This document shows positions 59,124 through 64,000 of a stretch of DNA of 64,000 nt, in pieces (positions within the stretch are counted from its first letter, which is position 1; each line of letters opens with the position of its first letter). The notes beneath the pieces are model-generated. The model did not search any database. It saw only the letters and a program-made list of their open reading frames with translations, and was not told where the DNA came from. The translations under genes were made by a program, and so were the position numbers. The stretch comes from Apiospora phragmitis (lineage: Eukaryota; Ascomycota; Sordariomycetes; Amphisphaeriales; Apiosporaceae). The DNA is taken from NCBI GenBank assembly GCA_038363925.1, contig JAQQWL010000002.1, positions 1,054,001-1,118,000 of the forward strand, given 5' to 3'.

Positions 59124-62121
59124 ATGTCGCAGCAACGTACCATTCTTCAACCCTGGAATCCCAAGTTTCATCGACACCGCGATCCTCATCATCGCGTAAT
59201 CTGCGGCGTATGTCGAATCACCTGGGAACGACAGACCTCACTCGCGGAGACAAAGGCCCACATCAAGGGCATCGACGCGTCTTACGAAGTTTGTAGTCCA
59301 TGGAGTACGCCATACTGTAAGTCCGAACTGTTCTTCCGCTACACGGCATCACCGTTATTCGATATGCATGGTTACTGACCCTGCATCCAGTTTACACTAA
59401 ACGGGCTGTTTCTGTCACCAAACCCACATCCAGTGTGCGGTTCTCGCTACCCGGCATAGACACGCTCGTCTCGCCTACTGGTATTCTAAGTCCCGAGGAG
59501 GTTCACTGCACTACTTCGCAAGAACCTGATTCTCGGAGACTACATGCCCTTCCAACTCGGTTCCGTACAGCAGATTTGAACACAAAACCAAACCTACGGA
59601 GACCGTGTCGCCTACCAAAATCCCAGGCCCTAAGGAGGTTCGACGCACTACTTCGCAAGAACCTAATTCTCGGAAGACTACCCGCTCTTTCAACCCGGCT
59701 CCGTACAGACTTGCATATAAAGCCAAGCCTACAGAGGCCGTATCGCCTACCAACATTCCAGGCACTAAGGAGCTTCAGCACACTACTTCGCAAGAACCGA
59801 ATTATCGGAAGATTACCCGCTCTGTTTCATACAGACTTGCACACAAAGCCAAGCCTACGGAGACTTCCACTCTTCTATCTCGCCCATTACCCAGAACTGC
59901 GCCAACAGTACCTCAAACTCCTGCTGCCAGCTCTACTTCTCACATTCAGCGCATCGTGACTGATTCTAGCCGCATCCGGCGCGTCGTGACTGGGAGAAAA
60001 CCAGACCAATCATCTAAGAAGAGATTGCATCAAGATCTCGAGCAGGACGGCTCCGGAGTCACGGACACTACCCAGCCACCCTCAATTAGACGCCGTACTA
60101 CTCCCAATATTCTTCCATTGGGCACCAGGACTGGAGAGGCGTGCCAACAGGCTCCGAGAAAGAGGTCTCACGTTGACCTGGTGCAAGACGACATCGAGTT
60201 TACCCAGGACTCTCGAAACATCCCCACTATCCCTGGTCAAGTCTCACCAGGGACACAGTTTATTGGAGATCCTAAGGTTGCTGTCACTACCAAACATACC
60301 TCCCAGGGTGACAATAATACATCACCCGCTATGAGCATCCTCGACGAGTTCTCAAACCTTGCGGGCAAGGCAATCTGGATCGCTGCTTCGGCCATTAGTC
60401 GTCAACTCGGCTACACGCCCACAAATGATGCCAGTCAGGAGATCGTTTCCGATGAAGCACGTCAGTCTCCTAAGCGTCGACGAATAGACGATGCTTCAGC
60501 ACCTGCCCTTTCTATTGGACAGGTTGAGAACGAACGCATGGGATTCTCTTCTCCTTTCAACAACGATATGGTGAATATTGGTCAAAGGTCGCCCATACAC
60601 TCCTACTCATCTATCCATGCCCGGACTCAGCTATCTTCGTCCGCTTCCAACACTGCCAAAAGAGCCCTCTACCGCTACCCTCCTCGCGCCATCTTGGAAT
60701 CCCGGAGACGTTTCACCGAAAACCGGATCAATTACCTCTCAGAACTTCCTACCAACGAGGTATTTGGAACTCCCAGCAAAGCCGAACATGCCGGGCAGCT
60801 GGGTCTTGGAATCGGACGAGCGGAGCTCGACCACGTCTTCGGATCTATCTTCTACGAACACCTCCCTGAGCCCTCAGGAGAACAAACCCGGCCCTCACAA
60901 CAAGAGCTCTGTGAAGCAGGATCCCTATCTGCTAAGCACAAGACCGGCTCCAAGATCCGATGCATTCTACTCGCGAAGCACAAGGCAATTTCGAGGCGCT
61001 TGGGCCAAAAGTCCCCAGTCTAAGCAGTCTTCGACCGAAGCCTCTGATCAGACTTCAAGTGCGACATCGACACGCTCTGAGCAGCCCGAAGAAAATACTA
61101 CCCAAAATGGAGGGATCAGCACTGCCGACAAATCTGATCCAGAACCTAAATTCAAGACACGCGCAGACTTCTTCGAACATGATGAAGATTTACTGGTTCC
61201 CGGATTGGAAAAGCTAGGCCTAAACGAATTGAAAGACCAGGAACTCAGATCGCAGAAGGAGGAGCGCCAGCGCCTAGAAAGAGAGCGGCGCATTGCAGCG
61301 GAGAAAGCCAAGGAAGAAGCAAGACTTCGTCAGGAGGCCGAGAAATGGGACGCGCAACTCAGAGGCCTTGGTCTGCGCAGACCCAAACGGAAGTGGATCA
61401 CAGATCTCAGTGAAGAATGGGAGCAGAGAGTGGACGAGTCAATGCAGAGCTCCAATGTGACCTGCGCTCCTCCAGAAGCTGTCACTATGACGCAAAGAGA
61501 CTTTAAAAGGATGGTACCGGATGGCCAATGGTTGAACGACAGCTGCGTCCAGGCAGCCTTGACCGAGCTTGCAACAGCCGTCAACAAATCTTCCGGTCTG
61601 GTGTTGAAGCAAGATACACCAAAGTGTGTTGCTCTGGGCACCTTCTTCTGGACCACTCTCCGCGATAAGGGGCCAGAAAAAAAGGAGAGAATGATGAAAC
61701 GTACTTGGGCATGACACCTCTGAACTTCCTCGACATTGAAACGATCATCATGCCTATCAACGAGAGTAGCCACTGGACGTTTATCTTGATCCGCCCAAAG
61801 CGCCGCGAGGTTGCTTATATCGATTCGTTTGGCGGAAAGGGACCTCAAAAGGTCTTGAAGACGCTGGAGTTCATCGAGGTGTTTCTGGGGCCAGCTAGAT
61901 GGGACCCCGAAGAGTGGAAAGTTCTTAATGACCTACATGTGCCGGATCAGCACAACAGCTGGGACTGCGGCATGTTCGTCATTACCAATTCGATATACAT
62001 TGCCCTTGGTCTCGACCCCAACACGTACAGCGAGGCCGAGCTACCTTTGCAGAGGAGAAGAATCGCGGCGGTACTCTTGAATGGTGGTTTCAAGGACGAC
62101 TTCAATTTGGAGGATCTATAA
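59124..62121 (+). CDS. ULP1: Ulp1-type SUMO protease (peptidase C48), several frameshifts
   Basis: Ulp1 matures SUMO and removes it from targets, at nuclear pores in yeast. ATG 59124 (MSQQRTILQPWNPKFHRH) and an intron (about 59319-59391, gtaagt...ccag) open a long disordered N-terminal region with three 45-residue repeats and basic motifs (SPKRRRID). A charged helix (KEERQRLERERRIAAEKAKE) precedes the protease domain: DGQWLNDSC, SSHWTFILIRP with the catalytic His, EVAYIDSFGG with the Asp, and PDQHNSWDCGMFVITN with the Gln and catalytic Cys. Indels lie near 59540 (one A missing relative to the sister repeats), about 60780-60900, and 61705 (one base missing in KRYLGMTPLNF). The end is FKDDFNLEDL, stop at 62121. 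Confidence 0.92.
59473..59873 (+). repeat. Three tandem repeats of about 135 bp in the Ulp1 N-terminal region
   Basis: Units start at 59473, 59610 and 59745, each coding SPT-x-I-x-x-P/S-K/E-E and then TTSQEP and KPTE. The first unit has an indel near CGGAGACTAC, where the others have CGGAAGACTAC or CGGAAGATTAC. The unit length, a multiple of three, keeps the frame, as expected for repeats expanding inside a coding region. Confidence 0.8.
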
Positions 62122-63387
62122 GGAGGGGAAATGCTAGCGAGTCATCTCTTCGCTACTGGCATCTTGTATTGGCTTGCGTATTTGCAGTTGGGGCGTATAG
62201 GTGGAATTTCTGGATACCTTGGGGGAGGTTTGGGAATACTCCAAGCAAGCAAGCATTGGTGGAACATATATATGGAGTTGGGCGTTTTTGTTTTTCAGGG
62301 AATAAGAGAACAAAGCATATCATAGAGGGTACCTGTGTGTTCTCGCTCACTATCGACTATGATAGGGCATTATTAGCAATGATAGAATCGAAACAGTCAA
62401 TCAATCGTCTTTTGAATTCCATGTCTTCGAGTATCGTAGCTCAGTGGGATATTCACACCTGCATTCTGAAGCCTACGCTGTTAGTAAAGGTAGGTAACCT
62501 TGTAGGACACTAGAGTGTCGCAATTTGCAAGTTTGACAGAGAAGACGCATGCATAGCCACGATTTAGTACATGCCAAAAGGGTATCTTCAATTCAGAGTA
62601 CCTGCTGCGATATTGCGACTGCTGCTTGATTGCCCAGAACGGCTTTTTGCAAGAAATGCCGACAGATGATGCAAAAAGGCTAAAGCTAGGTATAGACAGA
62701 CATATGTAGACCACGTAAGAAAAAGAAGAAGGACATCCGGAATGATCCTGACACTTCTCTTCCAAGTTCAGTGGCCATCCTCGGTCATTTGCGCAAAAAA
62801 AAGGACAAAAACCAAATCTCAATCGGTTTCCAGTAATAAGCAACGCCGGCCAATGCAACAAAATGTTGTACTTCTTTTCTTTCTTCTGCTCTTCTTGCTC
62901 TTTGGGTTGTTTGTGTGTGTGTGTGTGACAGAAAGACATCCACGGTCGAGTTCTATCCCTTTTCTGCAAAACAATAATCGCCATGACGCCAGGGGTTGCT
63001 TCTTTCTCCTACCCCGGAACCGATCCATCGCATCTGTCTCTTTCTTTTCTTTGTGGTCCATGGCGGTGATGGCGGCGCAATAATCAAACCAAACCCCTTC
63101 TTTTCCAATATGGATGTAATGCCGTTGAAATTCGTACGAGGGAGGCAGTCGAGTCGGTATGTCTGCTTGCCGTCTTCTCGTCTTCGAGCCGGGGTCCTTC
63201 CTCCCTGGTGATGCAAAAAAAAGTGCATCCAAAACTTCATACATAGGCCGTAAAGCCCATCCACTACCCATCATCCACTTATAGTGCCAAGCCAAAATTT
63301 GTCCTCGTCCATGTTGCGAGTTGTTGTATGTGTGTTGATATGGAACCACTAGCGCGAGCCGTGCCAATACCGACAGGACTGGTGCCA
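62122..63387. other. Intergenic between convergent genes
   Basis: 1.27 kb with a TG microsatellite near 62909-62927 and A/T tracts. No coding, RNA or repeat feature was supported. A few bases near 62437 look like the start of a tRNA but no cloverleaf follows. Confidence 0.5.
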
Positions 63388-64000
63388 CTAGTGCAAGTCC
63401 ATGAGGATCTTGGCCTTCTCATAAACGATCCAGGTGATGCTGAGGGCCGGCCCGACCTTCATCAGGTTGGGCGTAAGGCCCTTGTACAGCCCGCGGAGGC
63501 CCTCGTGCTGCCACGTCTTGCGCGCCACGTCCACTATGCCCGTGTATCGCGCCGGGTGCATCGTGGTGCCCTGGGTCTGCAGCCGCGTGCGGAGGACGTT
63601 CAGTGGGTAGACGGCCGTGGCGCCGAAAGCGCCCGAAAAGCCGCCCATGAAGCCCGTCATCAGCGCGCCCGGGTGGAAGTCCTCCTCGTGGACGCCGTTG
63701 CGCTTTGCCGCGTACCGCACGTACTTCTCCTGAGAAACTCGAACGTGAACATGTCGAGCGCCGAATAGGGGAACATACCCACCAGGCCCATGGTCACGCC
63801 ACGGTAGGGGGCGGTCCTACCGTCCGCCCACATCTTGCGCCAGGTCCGCATCAGCAACGTCCGGCCTCGCTCGCCATCCCGGACATATTCGGATTGGAGT
63901 CGAAACTTCAAAGTATCCAAGGGGTATACACAGAGTCTAGATGTCGTTAGTTATATCTCTTCAAACTGCGCGGGGCTGGTGCGATAAGACATACTGTGCG
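63388..64000 (-). CDS. Mitochondrial solute carrier (Sal1/ScaMC-like), 5' part outside window
   Basis: The last exon spans 63388-63936 and an intron runs to about 63994 (gtatgt...tag), with the upstream exon continuing past the right edge. Carrier signatures are YPLDTLKFRLQS (repeat 2), and YPLNVLRTRLQTQG (repeat 3), with KMWADGRTAPYRGVTMGLVG and GLRGLYKGLTPNLMKVGPAL after each. These resemble calcium-dependent ATP-Mg/Pi carriers (Sal1), but the EF-hand region is not in the window, so the subtype is tentative. A missing base near 63735 splits MFTFEFL from KYVRYAAKRNGVHEED. The end is VYEKAKILMDLH. Confidence 0.85.

Noticed and set aside
62430..62510. tRNA-like start (TAGCTCAGTGG)
   Set aside because: No matching acceptor stem, anticodon arm or T-arm could be folded.

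Overview
The window is nuclear DNA of a filamentous ascomycete (Pezizomycotina). The evidence is short introns (about 35-220 bp) with GTAAGT-type donors and CTAAC/CTAAT-like branch sites, GC-rich coding regions, fungal-only families (WSC-domain wall proteins, siderophore-type MFS transporter, BAHD acyltransferase, fungal Ulp1), and one 9.8 kb AT-rich block whose decay is almost entirely C-to-T/G-to-A, the signature of repeat-induced point mutation (RIP). The class within Pezizomycotina cannot be fixed from sequence alone.

Layout. 1-3 kb: 3' part of an acidic, unrecognised fungal gene. 3.6-7.2 kb: proteasome lid subunit RPN6 (-) and ribosome-biogenesis factor SOF1 (+) diverging from one promoter. 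7.9-9.5 kb: secreted two-WSC-domain protein. 10.5-15 kb: an unknown gene, an NmrA-like NAD(P)-binding oxidoreductase and a BAHD acyltransferase. 15.5-19.7 kb: xanthine dehydrogenase (purine hydroxylase). 20.5-25.3 kb: gene-poor, with one unrecognised membrane-protein gene and a 187 bp TA-flanked inverted-repeat element. 25.4-30.1 kb: two paralogous Cys-rich type II membrane proteins flanking a seven-segment membrane protein. 31-39.4 kb: a small Cys-rich protein, a siderophore-type transporter diverging from a membrane-anchored TAP-like alpha/beta hydrolase, and the mitochondrial GTP/GDP carrier.

39.63-49.40 kb is a nested transposon: a pogo/Fot1-type DNA transposon (TA target, inverted repeats, transposase on the minus strand) split by a 7.5 kb Ty3/gypsy chromodomain retrotransposon with both LTRs and a 5 bp target duplication. 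Both are heavily RIP-mutated. The decay stops abruptly at the outer repeat ends, about 275 bp from the carrier start codon.

49.9-64 kb: a secreted low-complexity protein with repeated dibasic (Kex2) sites, the Qc-SNARE Syn8 followed in frame by a diverged copy of its own tail, a small mitochondrial protein, an F-box protein, a Ulp1 SUMO protease with a tandem-repeat N-terminal region, and the end of a mitochondrial carrier.

A cross-cutting feature is that over half of the protein genes carry single-base indels, often in homopolymers (C5, T5, GGG). Conserved protein sequence resumes in a neighbouring frame after each one. RPN6, SOF1 and xanthine dehydrogenase are all affected, so the simplest reading is uncorrected sequencing error rather than mass pseudogenisation. 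CDS limits below are therefore gene spans and not always single open frames. No operon-like system, CRISPR array or RNA gene was found.
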